From: Serinus canaria
Lineage: Eukaryota > Chordata > Aves > Passeriformes > Fringillidae
DNA: 64,000 bases
NCBI RefSeq assembly: GCF_022539315.1
Contig: NC_066317.1
Span: forward strand, 30,450,048-30,514,047
Direction: 5' to 3'
A program made the position numbers and the translations under genes. Below the pieces are notes generated by a model that was given only the letters and a program-made list of their open reading frames with translations, made no database searches and had not been told where the DNA came from. Below are positions 1-46,336 of the stretch, piece by piece. Numbering within the stretch: the stretch's first letter is position 1; each line of letters opens with the position of its first letter.

Positions 1-640
1 TTCATATTCTCTTGTAGCTACATTTACAGGTTCTTTTTGATTGCAGCAATGGTTTTCACACCCAGCACAATAACGGCAAGGTAATGAAGATTTTTAAATT
101 CCCTCTGCCAAACCGGAGAGCCCAAGGCCTTGTTTTCTGTAGTAAAGCTTTTATTAGCACTTGACCAAGAGATTATGCTGTCCTCCAGCTCTGGGTGGAA
201 TAGCTGGCATGTGAGAGCAAGAGACTGCCAAAAGCCTCTGCATGGTTTGGCACCTACAAGGTGGCTGTCAATTTACTAAGGTTCCTAATCTGACAGTCAC
301 TAAATATAGTTCAGGTGGCTGCGTTCTACTGATGAAGAAATCATGTCCCTCTGCATATTTTTGTTAGGAGAGAAGAGAAGAGAACAGTTAGTGATTTGCA
401 GTTTATTTCCTTCCAAGTTTACAGTTAAGAGTATGTCAGAGAGCATTTGTGTTTATTACACTAGTTACTTGAAAAATACTGAAACTTCTCAAGCAAAGAA
501 AAACTATACAGTATGGCACCTAAAAATAATGGACATTTTTTAGTTGTGAAATGACATTTATAGCATTACTTTAAAATCACTTCACTTTAAGCATGCAATT
601 GTTTCTGTCCTGATAGTAACTAATGAACTTTTTTTTACAG
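1..640 (+). other. GLRB: GLRB intron, 3' part
   Basis: AT-rich sequence ending in a pyrimidine-rich acceptor (T run then ACAG at 637-640). Its 5' end is outside the window. No exon for the lysine-rich N-terminus of the mature subunit is visible here. Confidence 0.85.
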
Positions 641-32941
<32,301 letters not shown>

Positions 32942-33525
32942 TAAATCTTTTATTTTTTTTTTCAGATGTGTAAAATATAGCCCATTTCATTATCCCTTCC
33001 CAGTCATGAAGGCCACTGTGTGAAATTATTTGCATTTGCAAAGCAATATGTTGCATCTTGATGCCGTGCGATTGTACTGAACATATGGCATCTGAAATTT
33101 GAATGAAAGCATGACACTGCAATGTCTGTGCTCTGACCAACTTTGTATATAAGTGTACAGCATACATCCTGCTTTAGGAATATATATGAAGGACAATGCC
33201 TACCACATTATAAAGCTGAATAACGCTCTTCAGTTATTAGTAACATGCAGAAATTTAAAGTGATTCTGACAATGAAACTGATGTGCACGTTGAGTATTAT
33301 TAAAATCAATATTCTAGTATATGTAGTATTTAACAGCTTTTCTCCTGGTTTCCAGAGGAAAAAGAAAAACCCACCAAACATCTTGTTTGTGCATAATTTC
33401 AGCTGGCACTGTTGAAGAAAATGCTAAGGTGTAATTATCATTATTATTTAGGCTTTTTGAGTGAAGGCAGCATCAAGTAAACAGATCTTGTCTATGTGGA
33501 AAAATAAAGATCAGAGAACTACTAA
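32942..33525 (+). other. GLRB: GLRB 3' untranslated region (end estimated)
   Basis: AT-rich sequence following the TGA. The first good AATAAA hexamer on this strand is at 33503-33508, with cleavage expected 10-25 bases later. A longer 3' UTR using a later signal cannot be excluded. Confidence 0.6.
33503..33508 (+). terminator. GLRB: Candidate GLRB polyadenylation signal
   Basis: AATAAA about 560 bases after the stop codon, followed by AT-rich and then G/T-containing sequence. It is a candidate only; no transcript end can be seen from DNA alone. Confidence 0.55.
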
Positions 33526-36500
33526 TTTTGTAAAATCAGCTCATTTAGGAAAAAAACCCCAACAACTGTGTCCATGAAGAAGGCACAGTTAAGTGTGTTA
33601 GAATATGCTGGCAGTAAAACATTGGGGCAAATTTTAACTGCTGTTTCTTTAGGCACAAACTAGATACAGTATATAAAAAACAAATGGGCCACCTTCTAGA
33701 CTAAAGGTACCAGGAGTTTTGGAGAGGCATCACAAGATGCAGTTCAGTATCAGGTTTGTTATACATTTTTACATTAGTTTTTCCTCTGGCTCAGCTTCTG
33801 TAGCATCTGGAAAGCCTGCAGTATGTAAGTCACAATTTTTTTTTGTTGTTGCACTGGACATGTCTTACTTGATTTGTTTTGTTTATCCCCTTGAAAGCTT
33901 TCATTTTAAACAAACCAGTTGTCAAGATAAAATCCCATTTTCACCAATGAAGATACCTTTTCTTGTTTGCGTGCTAGCCAGCACGTAGCCCCCAGCAGGA
34001 GTGAAAATGTGTCCTGAGGTCTAAGGGGTTGAGACTGTCTTGAGCCCTGGTGTGCCTGTGTGGTAATTAATGGCTGCCCTCATCAACTCATTGATCTGGC
34101 TGCTACATTTTGGAGAATAAGGTCCTATGCATGAAATAGTTCTGACAGGAAACAGCTTTCCATTTTCCAGAGGAAATTCTATGGCATGGAGACTACCTTA
34201 ACGTGAGCTCCTTGGTGTGCACAGGGCAGGGGCTTGGGTCTCCTGTGGATGCCAGGGTACATCCCTTCATGAGGGTGAGTCATGAGGAGAAATGTGGCCA
34301 AAAGAAAGCTGCATGCAGGCAGGCATGTGAGTAGAGTGTGTTTGCTGAGAACAGGGACTTGGCCTCAGCCCTTGAGAGCGTGCCATACATGTCAGTGCTG
34401 GGGAGATGGGGCACCACAGCTAATTACAACATGAAAATAAGACCATTCCTAAAAGGCAATCTGGACTGTTGGCCTCTCATAGGCTAGAAAGAGACTAGTT
34501 TAAATACATGAAGCCTTCCATAGTGTGGAAACAAACAATCCCACTTGTTGTGCTACATTTCTGGCATGTCCCGGATGTGCTGAGCTAATGCAGGCCACAA
34601 GGGGACTGTTGGATCACTTGGGAGTTGCCCACAAGATGAATGTTGTTCACATGCAGCGATCCTGCGCAACCAAAAGGTCAAAAGTAGGAATGTAAGAAGA
34701 GGTATGGCATGCCCCACTGGCTCCACTGGACATCTGGTGAACCTGCACACCCAGAGTTTTTTGAAGCCTCTGCCGCATTGTGATCAGCAGGCTGGCTGCA
34801 GCGACTCGTGTTTGGGTTGAGGAGATCTGCTCTTCACAGTATGGTCACGCACACCCTGCCAGCTTCCTGGCCACTGTCTCATGGGGGTCTCAGGTTTGGG
34901 GTGTTTTTCTGATCCAAAGAAATGGAAGGCAAATCCCAGATGTTATTGGGTTGTGTGGAATGGGGGATGAGGGAAATGATATCTTTAAGGTCTAGTTCAA
35001 AGTTTTAATATTTCTGTCAGTTGAAGGTAATTGCAGAATTGTCAGAGACTCTAAGAAGCAATAAGGATAAATGAAACAGAGGAAGAATGGGAGGGGGAAC
35101 TTTTATACAGACAGAATGGTATATTTATAAACATAATTTATTCTCATACTTGTATTTTTTCTTACACTACTGGAAGGCAAAAAATAATTACCTTGTGTTG
35201 GAAATTATATGAATTTTGGAAGATAACTTTCTTGTTAGAACTCTTATTAAATGATTTATCTGTAATTAATGTCCACATTCTATCTGTAAAATCTCAATTA
35301 TAGATTTTATTGTTAAATTAATCTTTGTTCCTTCTTGCTTTCCTGCTTACTTGATGGCTTTTGTGTTTTATCATAAAACACTTAATCAATAATACACTGT
35401 AATTGCTTTCCAACTCACACAAAGGGAAGCAAAAGGAATGCATATTGTTCAGATAAAGGTTTTTTGTTCATTACAGCACAAAACTAAGGCCAGAAGCGAA
35501 GTTTAACAGCAAATTTGAAACTAAATTTGAAATTAAACCAAGCATCAGCTATAAAGTATTAATTTTCTTTTTACTTACACTAGATAATATTGCTGTATTT
35601 GTATTACCTTGGAATACAGTAGCTTGTCCTACTGAGCAGTAATAATTGATTTCTTTTATTTTTCTTCTTTCTGCTAAAGGTCATCAAGAGTTTTGCACAC
35701 CATCTCACATTGTGGTCCACCAGCACCCTCTAGTTGTAAAATTAGGCCTGTTGACTGATTTCCAGAATAAGGTGCAAATATAGAAGTGTATAAGCAAAAT
35801 AGCATCCTAATTGCTAATTATGAAAGAAAAAATAATCATTAAATTAAAAATAAATGGGCACAAAATCAATGTGCAGCTGTAGAAATTTTCCATGCAGTTA
35901 AAATTTAAAAGCATAGAAATGAAGACATTCAAATAGTAGCAAAGGTGAGGTTCATGAAGTACAGCTTGGGAACTCGATTACTGGTCCTGATGTCTAAAAG
36001 AACCACATGACAGCAAAATTTTTTGTGGGAGAGCCCATCTGTGTATCAGCTGACATTTACTTCAGGTTCTGCAGTTAACTGGTAGGAGAGTTAAAAATTT
36101 TTGTTCTACCTTTACAATAAACCTTGGTATTTTCTTGGTTCTTATGCATCAATGGGTAGTATTCAAGTAGCTAATTCTGTTCTTTTGTAGTATCATCAGC
36201 CTTTAGATATCTTCCTACATTTTTTCAGGATTTTAGAACACTTTCAAACACTGCATCAGGAATTTCCATGGAGATTATTTAATTCATTTCTCAACTGCAT
36301 CTAAGGTAGGCAGTAAGTAAGGATGCAGTTTGAGAAGTGTGTCAGCTGCTATGCGTTAGTTCCCTGTAGCACACAGCTCATGTTTGACACTCAGTTTTAG
36401 GAGCAGCTCTTCAGTGTATAATGGCACCTCCTCTTTTCTTCCCTTAATTCTGGCTGAGATGGTGCATGTGAGCAGTTGGTCTTTTGAGGGAAGGAGTTTA

Positions 36501-39500
36501 TTTTTATAAGCACAGTGTAGAGAAGATTGACCACTTGGAAACTCTGCCAAACAGCTTTCATTCTTAAAAGTCTTCAGAATTGTTTGGACTTGTTAACAGG
36601 GTAAAGGAAGACATCTTTGCTGCCTTATTACCCATTAAAGAGAAAGCAGCAACACTGCCTTCTGGGTTAATGTCAATGAGCACAACCACAGCAATTGGTC
36701 TGACTGTATAGTCTTGTAAAGGAAATGCACTTGCAAGTAATCTTTATTTAAAAATATTTTACTCTAAAGAGAGACAATACCTTACTTAAGCAGTCTGTTA
36801 CAGCTGTTAAAGGAATCTCTTATCAGACCTTATAGTACAGTTATAGTACACACCATGTTCTCTGCTTCAATTAAAGCAGGTTATCCTTATGATTACTGGG
36901 AGATTGCTATAGGGGTGTTTATAGAACAGGTAGCACTGAGTTATCTATTTCCAAAGGAGTGCAACCTGAATATATGCTATGCAATGTCAGGTGATTTTTC
37001 AGGCTGTTGAGATACCATAGTGCTGCAGTGAGTGCAAATGAGGTGTGTAGCAGATAAGGGAATGAGAGGACACTGTTACTTGGTGCTTTCATGTACTAAT
37101 TCCAGGATTAGAGGAGGTAATGTGGAAAGAAATTCAGATACAGATAAATTGAATAATGGTTTTGTTTGTGTCAACTGTTTAATTTGTATCTAGAAATTTG
37201 CTTTGTATATAAATGTCACCTTCTATTTATATTACTATAAGGAATTAATAAAAAAACTAGGAAAATTAAGCTCATCTGTGGTGCCCAAAAGATAAGGAAA
37301 TAAATTATTTTTCTATGAAGCTCTACACCTAAGTAAGCAGTAGAATATAAAGAAAAACTTGAGGACATGAATTCCTCATCATTGTGGTTTTGTCTGTGCC
37401 ATTGTATCAAATTAGTCACAGGCAATCTGAGCTGCTTGCAGCACTCCCTTGCATTTTGCCTTACTCAAGAAAGTTGCCCACCCCTGTACTCCCCCTGCAC
37501 CTGTCCTCCTTCCATCAGTGGGAATAGTGTTGGCATACATTTAAAATAAAGATAACCTGGCTATTTTGAAATCCTTCTGAAAGCCCTTCATTGCTACAAG
37601 TACGTCTATGCTGCAGTCACTAAAATGTCTTTAGCTAGTGCAGGCTTATCCAAATTAGCCTTAAACTGGCTGTTTTGGGGCAGGTTGGAAACATCACCAT
37701 GGTGACAGTGAGCTGTGGCTGGGAAGCCTACCTGCTGGCAAGGACAGGAAAAAAAATATCCTTGGAGTTCACCCCCACAAGGCTTTGTGGTGCCTTGGCT
37801 GTTGTGCTCAGGCAGTTGGTTTAAAGTTAGCTGGTGTGGGTGTTTGCCAGCCCGTGCCTGTGAACTGTAGGTGTGTGCTGGGTGACGCACGGTGTGCTAG
37901 CACAGAGAGATCCTTCCTACGGCTGCTGGGAAAGATGGCTCCATAAAATATCCTCTCCACAGCTCTTAATCACCTACAGGATTTCTGACGTTTTTTATTT
38001 CAGGCACTGACAGGAGCATTTGGTGGCAGTGACAAAAAAATGCCAATTTGCTTTTTTCCTGAACCAATGCACGTGTAAAGGAATGAGTTGGATTTGCCCA
38101 CCTGAGCATGAACTACATTTCCTCCTGAGTCTAGGCCATAAGGCTATCCCTTTTATGAGCCATAAAGTCCCTACCTCTAACAGTGGGTATTAGATCAATC
38201 TTCTGAATGAATAATGAGACTAAAAAACTAGTGGGACTAACAAGAATGAGACTGTCTTTTTGGCTTCCTGGATGTCCATGCAGGTCAATGCTAATTTTGA
38301 GGGGCACTGGTTGCTTTTCAGCATGGGATTTCTCAACATGTCAGGACCTGTCAGGTTCTGGAGACCAGTATCCAGTGACTCCCTCCTAGCAGGGGGGTGT
38401 TTGAAGGGCCTTCAGGTTTGTTAGCCAACTCATCTTTTGAGTATTGAGATAATTCCAAAGCTGCCTGGCACCATCAGCTGTCAAACAGAGGCAGCAAGTA
38501 CATTAAGCACATGTCTTTTAGTACAAGAAAATTAATGGCCTTTCATCTTAGTGCATAAAAATATGGTTTACTGTCACAGAGACCAGCCAATAAGGCAACA
38601 TGGAGTAACATCTTTTTACTAAGGATTTTTTGTCCCATCAGGTGATTTCTTAGGCCACATAATGTGCTTTGACAGGAAGAAATATGAGGATTGTGGAGTA
38701 TAAGGGATAAGGTATTGTATAACTGTTTTCCACCTGATGAGTTCTTCGGGCTGTGGCAGTGGGAAGTGTGAGGTTTTTCATATATATCTGTGTCACTCTG
38801 TTTCTTTCTATGAATATTCACAGTGGGAGTTATTTTTTACTTGAAGAAGCACATTCAAGAGGTTTTTGGGCCAAGGAACCCTCCTGAGTATAGCAGGTCA
38901 AGCTGCTGTACCGCTGCCCCCTGCAAAATCCTTTCAGCTCAGAGGAAACCTCTAGCAGCATAAACTGAAAAAAAAAACCTCTGCTGAAATTGCAGCTGCT
39001 TCTAAGAGAAAAGTCTGTGTGTAGGCAGCCCCTGTGCTTCCACCTTCTTTTCCTGTAGCATACATCATGATAATCAATAGTACTGTTTTGCTTTTCTGTT
39101 CTGCAAAGCACTCCTTTTATCCAGCCTGAGTTATTTCCTTGGCAATAGGCTTTAGATATCCTACCTTTCATCTCTGTGCAGTCAGAGCAAAGACAGTATG
39201 TGACTCTATCAGAGTTCATGAAGGCAAGCCAGTGCTGATGTTCAAGAACACTTAAGTGGTAATATATGAGAAGACCTGGGACCTACTTGTTTCTTTAATT
39301 TTATCATTATGTTTGTTACGCCATTTCAGTTATGTCCCTATAACTCAAAATATTCTGATGTTTGGATACAATTTCACTATATGCATTATAGTTTTGAGTT
39401 AAGTTTATGAATTTCCTGTGAAAAGAAGAATACAAAAAAAAAAAAAAAAAGTCCATGTGACATTTTTTTAAAATGCTGATTTCCTCTATTAACCTTAAAA

Positions 39501-42123
39501 CTTGAATTTGACCCAGAGGCTAGGGAAATACTGTTTCTTAGTGTTTAATAAGCCTTACATTGTCATAACAGATTTATCAGTGTCTCAGACAGGCTCATTC
39601 TTCCAGATTAATTTGTTTGTTTCTTTGACTCTCAAAGGCCAGCTGACTGGAAAATATTAATTTGGAGACTGGCTATTTCAAAGGCATTACACTGACAGGA
39701 ACTGACTGTAAAGAGTAATGGTTCTGACCAGTACCACTCCAGCATCAGCTTCTGCTGTTGACAAAGCCTGTCTTGATACCTGCTCCTGCTTCTGACAAAT
39801 CCTGTTTAGCCTCAGCCTACTGGAGGGCGTAAACATCTTTGTAGGCTTTTTAAAATATTTGTCTGATTGTGTCAGCTTCTGAGACAGCCCTGCTTCCATT
39901 CTCCTTCTGGATGTGCTTCAGGCCCAGACTATTACAGAAGCAATCTTTTTTCAAGCAAATACAAATGATATACAGCATCTACCATGAGATATCTTCTACT
40001 TTGTGGAATTAAGCTTTAGACTTTATTTAGTAATTCTTCATATTTTCTAGTTTTTTCCCCAAGGTGAAAGCTTCTTAAATACATAATTCTTCTATTAATA
40101 AAACCAAATGTGCATAATGGCATGAGAGGGTCACAGTGGCCTTGTTCATTTTCTCTGGACTTAACAGCTCTTATCTTGCTGTGGTCTTTTAGCCAAGGAG
40201 ATTTTGGAGGATGTGCTGCAGCTGAAGTCATTTTGGCTGCCCCACACAAGGCTGGACAAGGACAAGACCCCTCCCTCTATAGGACCTGCCCTGTATTCAA
40301 AGCTGCATTCAAAGCAAACCCACCAGAGGAAAACACAGCCATGTTTCCCAAGCCCTGTGCTGTTGCAATAACTTGTTCATCACACTCAACACTTGATGAG
40401 TTCTCTTGCAAGAGAAAAGCACTTTCTTGAGAAAAATAACAATGCTGGTGCCATAATAATATTCCCAGGCTCTGCAAATTCATGGGAGTGTTCTACACCA
40501 CTACTGTAGAATAGGGAATGTCACGAATTTTACCATGGGGGATTTTAAACAGCAAGTGCATATCCAAGCTGGCAGTACTTTATTATCTGTTACCCATAAG
40601 CATGGCTTTATTGCTTTATTTGTCCTATGCCTCCATACTCTTCCTATTTCAAAAACAACATTTTAAAATGGATATTTTTCTAAGCATACTAATAATTAAA
40701 ATATATTGTGGTTTATCCTATTTTTTTCTCACAGGAACATAAGAAGAGATGGTGTGTTTTACATTACAGTGCTCTTGCAGCAATTTTGCTAGTGTCTGTT
40801 AAGAAAGTTTTGATGAAATTAAATAGGTGGAAAAAAATTTCATGGAGTGTGCAAATGAAACAGCCAGGAATAAACCCAGGAGTAAACCCATTTATACAAG
40901 ACTCACACTGAGAGTCTGATGAGCTTTGACAATTGGAATAAATGATTTTGTCTGAAAGGAGATTCCAGTTGAAAAGATAGGACAGCATTTAATCTTTCAA
41001 CAATTTTCATTTCTCAGATGAAAATAAAAACCAAACCTTTATGAAACAGATCAAGTAGTCTTGTCCATATTGACCTCATACCTGCACGCAGCCATGGTGC
41101 TCTCCTTTAATACCATCTTTCTGCCAGGTCCTGCTGCAAGAGTTCAATCAATGGAATTATTTCTCCTCTGACCAAGCAGTAGCTGTTGGCTGAGTGTACA
41201 CAGGCCCTGGCTGGGGCACAGCTCTGTGCACAGCCCAAGTCTGCACATCACACGTGGCGCTCTGTAGCTAAACACAATACCCAGTAGGCAGAGGCAAGTG
41301 TTCCTTCCCCAGGTCTCCATTGCAAATGTGGCAAATTATTTCCTCTATTAACTTCCATTCTGCTGCACCTACTGACAGAGGGCAATAAGGTGGCTTTCTG
41401 TTGTGCCAAGGGCCTTTTATTTAGGTAGGATGTGGCTGGGGCAAAAAATATTTTCTTGCTGTATGTTGTACAGTGCCTTAAGGCACTACTGTAATGCAGA
41501 CAAGTAGTAATAAAAAATATTTCAGTCACTATTAATCATAGATTCAGTGGCATAAAATAGTGATATGCCTATTTGTCTTCTCCCAGTCTTAACATTTCTG
41601 GAAGTTGTCTGACTGATTTCAAGTGCCTGATCTTCCCCCTCATCTACATTGGCTTTCCACTGTAGTTCTTTCTGATTTATTTTCAGAGGAGAATACGCTG
41701 CATGCATGCATGCATTCTTTCCTTTAATGTTACTTCTTTCTGATATCTAAAAAAGATTCTTAAAATAACCTCATAGTTCCTTACTTGGATCCAAATTCCC
41801 CCGAAGACTTTGCAGAGAAACAAAGGAAGAGGTTGTAGCTTTTGAAATTATATATTTATCCATTTATAATATAATATGCACAAGCATCAATATCTATATT
41901 TAATACAATGGCGTTCCTAGGACTAAGCCTTCTTGAAAATGGTATGTCTGGATTTAATAAATTACCAGTATTTTCCCTTTCCATTATTAATATTATTTTG
42001 TTTGGCAAGCATTTGCAAAGTGCATCCATATCAAACCGTGTATTTTTCCAGTTCCCTGTAAAATAAATCATCCCCTGCCATGGTACAGAGTGAGCTATGT
42101 GGGCCATGGGATATAAATCATGA
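33526..42123. other. Intergenic region GLRB to CR1
   Basis: 8.6 kb without a recognisable gene. It has an A17 run (39434-39450), a GCAT-repeat (about 41699-41716) and short open frames on both strands with no family similarity. 37600-37900 is somewhat GC-richer and could be an ancient repeat, but I could not name it. Confidence 0.75.
39434..39450. repeat. A17 homopolymer
   Basis: Seventeen consecutive A. There is no recognisable retroposed gene directly upstream. Confidence 0.95.
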
Positions 42124-43450
42124 CAGAATCATAGAATATTCTGCATTGGAAGGGACCCACAAAGATCATCGAGTCCAACTCTGGGCTCTGAATGGGATAC
42201 CCCAAGAGTACCACCCTGAGAGCATTGTCCAAACCCTTCTTGAACTCTGTCAGGCTGGTGCTGTGAGCCCTTCCCTGGGGAGCTGTTCCAGCACCCAGCC
42301 ACCCTGTCCATGAAGAAATTTTTCTTGGTATCCAAACTTAACCTCCCCTGACTCAGCTTCAGGCCCTTCCATTGGGTCCTGTCACTGGTCACCAGACAAA
42401 GGAGATCAGTGCCTCCTCCTACTCTTCCCCTCACAAGGAAGTTGCAACTGCAATGAGGTTCCTTCTCAGTTTCCTCTTTTCCAGGCTGAAAAGACCAAGT
42501 GACCTCAGCCACTCCTCATGTGGCTTCTCCTCAAGGCCCTTCACCATCCTCATGGCCCTCCTTTGGACCCTCTCTAATAATGTGGTTTTTTTATATTGTG
42601 GTGCCCCAAACTGCCCCCAGCACTCGAGGTGAGGCTGTCCCAGAGTAGAGCAGGACAATCCCCTCCCTTGCCAGGCTGGTGATGCTGTGCCTGATACCCC
42701 CTAGGACAGGGTTGGCCCTTCTGACTGCCAGGGCACAAGGACTTGTGTTGAACTTCACTGACCAGGATCCCCACGTCCCTCTCTACAGCACTTTCCAGCA
42801 TTTCGATCTACCTTTCATTGTCTGCACACACAGCAGGAGTTGCCCCATCCCAGGTTCAGAATCCAGCACTTGCCCTTAAACTCATACAACTGGTGACTGC
42901 CCATCTCTCTAATTTTTCAGTGTCTCTCTGCAGGGCCTCTCTGTCCTCGAGGCAGTTACCAGCTCATCCCGGTTTAGTGTCCTCAACAAAATTACTTAGT
43001 ACTTCTTTGAGTCCTGTGTCCAAGTTGTTAATGACCATGTTCAAGAGCCCTGAGCTTAGGGCGGAGCCCTGCAGAACCCCACTAGTGACAAGTTGCCAGC
43101 CTGATGTCTCCCCGTTCACTGTAACTCTTTGTGCCTGACCCCTGAGCCAGTTGCTCACCCATCACATGATGTCTTTATCCAGCTGAGTGTTGGATGTTTT
43201 GTCCAGAAGGATCCTGTGAGAGGCAATATCAAAACTTTTGTTAAATCCAAAAGATTTAACAAAATACATCAGCTGGTGTCCCTTCATCAACTAAGTGATC
43301 ATCACCTTCGTCACAAGCAAGACTTCCCCATCATGAAGCCATTCTGGCTGTGCCCAATGACTGCCTTGTCCTACAGATGTTTTTCAATACTTCCCAAAAT
43401 AATCTTTTCCAGGATTTTACTGGACACTGAAGTCACATACTGGAGTAACT
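42124..43450 (-). mobile_element. CR1 LINE, 5'-truncated and decayed
   Basis: Minus-strand retroposon. Its 3' end at 42124 shows the CR1 tail (complement of CAGAATCATAGAATATTCTG, then the TTGGACTCGATGATC-type block). Frames on the minus strand match the CR1 reverse transcriptase in order: a decayed KILEKIIL...HSQNGF block near 43320-43435, GQAQRVTVNGETSGWQLVTSG then VLQGSALSS...NMVINNLD (42964-43158), [20 protein letters not shown] and [16 protein letters not shown] (42431-42658), and TSDRTQWKGLKLSQGRLSLD with KKNFF...VAGCWN (42129-42512). These blocks fall in different frames, with stops between, and the active-site box reads FVEDT where an active enzyme has F-A-D-D, so the copy is dead. The 5' limit is where similarity fades. 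Confidence 0.93.
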
Positions 43451-45583
43451 CTTTCAATTACAAATTCGAAGCAAGTGTTGTCACATAGAATGAACAGTAA
43501 GTTCTTTCCTTTAAAGAAAAAGTGTTGGTATCCAGTTATTTTATTAGTTCACCAGTGCTAGCAATGATCAATAGTAATTAATAGGTTTATTAAGTTAATT
43601 ACTAGTAAATGAATTAATAAAAGGGATACAGTAAAATATGGATCTGTTTCTGCAGGTTTGTTACCTAAGTCTTTGAGGTGGGAAGTTCCTCTCAGGCAAT
43701 TCTATCTGCCATTTAAAGGATGTAATCCAAAAGCAGTCTAGATAGGATCTCCTGGGGACTGGTTCATACACAGGAAGTTTAAAGTGTTTGCCACAGGTCC
43801 GACCCATGGATTGCTTACTGCTGGGTTGTCTTTCATGGTTGACATTTAAAAGGAAAACTTGCAGGAGCCCAAGAAGGGTGGTATTTTCAATCCATTTCAC
43901 TTCACTGTCATTTCATGGAGTATTACTGTAATTGATTATTCGTATGTATCACACAATCATTTGTCAATAACACCAAATAGTCTGTTCATCTAATGAGCCA
44001 CTGAATTGAGATGAGCTATAATTAATAAAATTATAAAATAATAAGATGATGAATGGAGAAAATTCCATTCTGAAGCATAACATTTTTTCTACAGACTTTT
44101 ATGTGCAGCGCTGCAAGAAGCAAGCAAAGAAGCAATATTGCAATCTGCTATCTTGTTCACCAGTAGTGCTTGGAGTGCTGGTGTGATCTGTGATTTTTCT
44201 TAACTGCCTCAAATAACTGAATGCTTCTTGCTGTGAAGAAAATCTGAACTATTGCTACCATTCTAATGTGAAAACATCAGTAAGAACTGGATGATTCTGG
44301 ATACATGTTTGAGGAGATAAATTTCTGATCTCTTTATGTTTCTCTAGCTTTTTCTAAAGGACTTGTGTGTTTTGTGTAAGCTCATTTCATTGCCTTTGAC
44401 GTTTATTTGCTACAGCTGACCAACCTCTAAAATTAAGGTCCTATTTTGTTAGTGCCACTAAAACCACAGGGAGCCCAGCAGAATAAAGGCAAATGTTCGT
44501 GAGGGTTCTCCTGCAGAAAGTGCCTTTCTGTGCTTTTATTTACGTCAGATACTATCAGCAAAGGCATTTTTATCATTTTAGTTACAGAAAATGAATTCAT
44601 TGGATCGCATCAGAAGATCTGCTTAATTTAACAGCAAGGCATTAATGCTATTTTCACAGTAGCTGCAGCTGGTACTGACAGGTCAGGTACAGCCAGGATT
44701 TGGGAGAGAGGATGCAGCCCTGTCATTGCCCCACATATTCCTAGCTGTGGCATAAATCATCTCTCTGCCCATGTTTTTCTTTGTTGCTTGTTTAGACTTA
44801 TGCCAGTGACATTTCCAAGATCAAGGTTAGGTTCTTGTTGTTAGCAACCATTTTCGAACTGCCCTTGAGACCCCACCAGCTCATGTCTTTCTTTTGGAGC
44901 CCTTCATACATTCATTGTGCTGTGTCTGTGTCCCTGTAGTGAAAGGAAGCCAGAAATTTGGAATTGCTCAGAACCCAGCCACGTGTGCACATCACCTCTG
45001 TGAGTAGGTCTCATTAAGGGCAATGCAATTAGCAAGGAGCAAAGTCAGTCTCCGGTTAAATGGCAACTCCACAGACCACAATAATGACTAGCAGTTAATA
45101 TGTATAAGATAATAATGCAACACCAACGAGCTTTCAGCAAAGACAAGCAAGGATTGTTTAGGTTGTCTTTAATGTCACAAATTCTGTAAGCAGAAATTTT
45201 CTTGCTATAAGCTCATCTATTAAACCCTATATTAAAAGCAATTGTGCAGTTAGCAGAATGTTATTTTCTGCATATTTACTATGAAGTAGATGTATTTCTA
45301 GTCCAAAGTGTGAAATTAAGTGCCTCATAAGAATGGTTTGGTTTTCTCTTACATTTCTGGTTTGCGTTTTTTTCCCTATTGCAAACGCTTGCCTCCAACA
45401 CCACACTATCACAGCTAATCTCTGGGAAGGTGTGCCAATGCAGAGGTGAAAGTAAAAATATCTCTGCTGTGAACTAGTTCTGGGACTGAACATCTGAAGT
45501 GGTTTTTCAGAACTAAAAATAAACTCTTGTTGAGCATAGCTCTTTATATTTCCATGCTAACTTGAGCAGGCTGTTCCTTGACA

Positions 45584-45584
<1 letters not shown>

Positions 45585-45623
<39 letters not shown>
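45585..45623. repeat. A39 homopolymer
   Basis: Thirty-nine consecutive A. No recognisable retrocopy or SINE body lies immediately 5' of it, so its origin is unclear. Length is likely to be unstable and error-prone in assembly. Confidence 0.95.
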
Positions 45624-45625
<2 letters not shown>

Positions 45626-46257
45626 ATGGATGTCAAACAGGTAAACGGTGAACCCAAAAGAAATATCTGTAATTTCTGTTGTGAAAAGTTCATAACGATA
45701 AGGAAAGGAGAGCTGATGTTTCAAATCACAGAAATCCTTTAAATCTTGCATCCTATTTCTGATGTGGTTTTTAAAAAATAGTGCAAAATGTCTGCAATGG
45801 GTAATTGGACAAAACAAAATTTTATCTTTTGGAGATCTCCTGAACAAAGTAATTATTATCTTTCCTCATGCAATTCTATCTATTCCTCCAACTAAATTTA
45901 TTTTTAATGTTGCTAAGTGCTTGTACTCCATAGTATAATTTCTGAAACAATTTGCCTCTTACCTATTTGTGTCATAAAAAAAATTATTTTAGCGTGTGCT
46001 GGATGCTTTTTCTTTGATTGATTTTCTAATGGAAAACATAATAGGGACCATTTGACTGATAGGTGTTTAAGCTCTTACTCACTATAACTTAAATTTTACT
46101 CTATTTTCCCAGTGACAGAAGCCATGATAAAATTATAAAACTATTAAATAAATAGAAAGCACTGCAATAACAAAATCATTTTTAAACAAAATCCTTATGA
46201 TGAACATCTTTCTTTTTAAAAAGTTTGTGAAGCTTTTTCATTCTTAAAAGCAAAACT

Positions 46258-46336
46258 AAAAAAAAGAAAAAAAGAAAAAAGAAAAAGAGAAAAAAAAAAA
46301 AAAGAAAGAAAAAAAGAAAAAAAAAAGAAAAAAAAA
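46258..46336. repeat. Pure purine (A-rich, GA) tract of 79 bases
   Basis: No pyrimidine occurs from 46258 to 46336; A runs are broken by single G. Such mirror-like homopurine tracts can form triplex DNA in principle. Confidence 0.92.

Noticed and set aside
47..80. A 34-base stretch flanked by TTGCAG and GTAATG that looks like a mini-exon
   Set aside because: Its translation does not fit the lysine-rich N-terminus expected upstream of GLRB exon A. AG/GT pairs this close occur by chance.
37600..37900. Moderately GC-rich stretch with a 94-codon minus-strand frame and a possible ancient hAT-like start
   Set aside because: No terminal inverted repeats or target duplication could be identified by eye.
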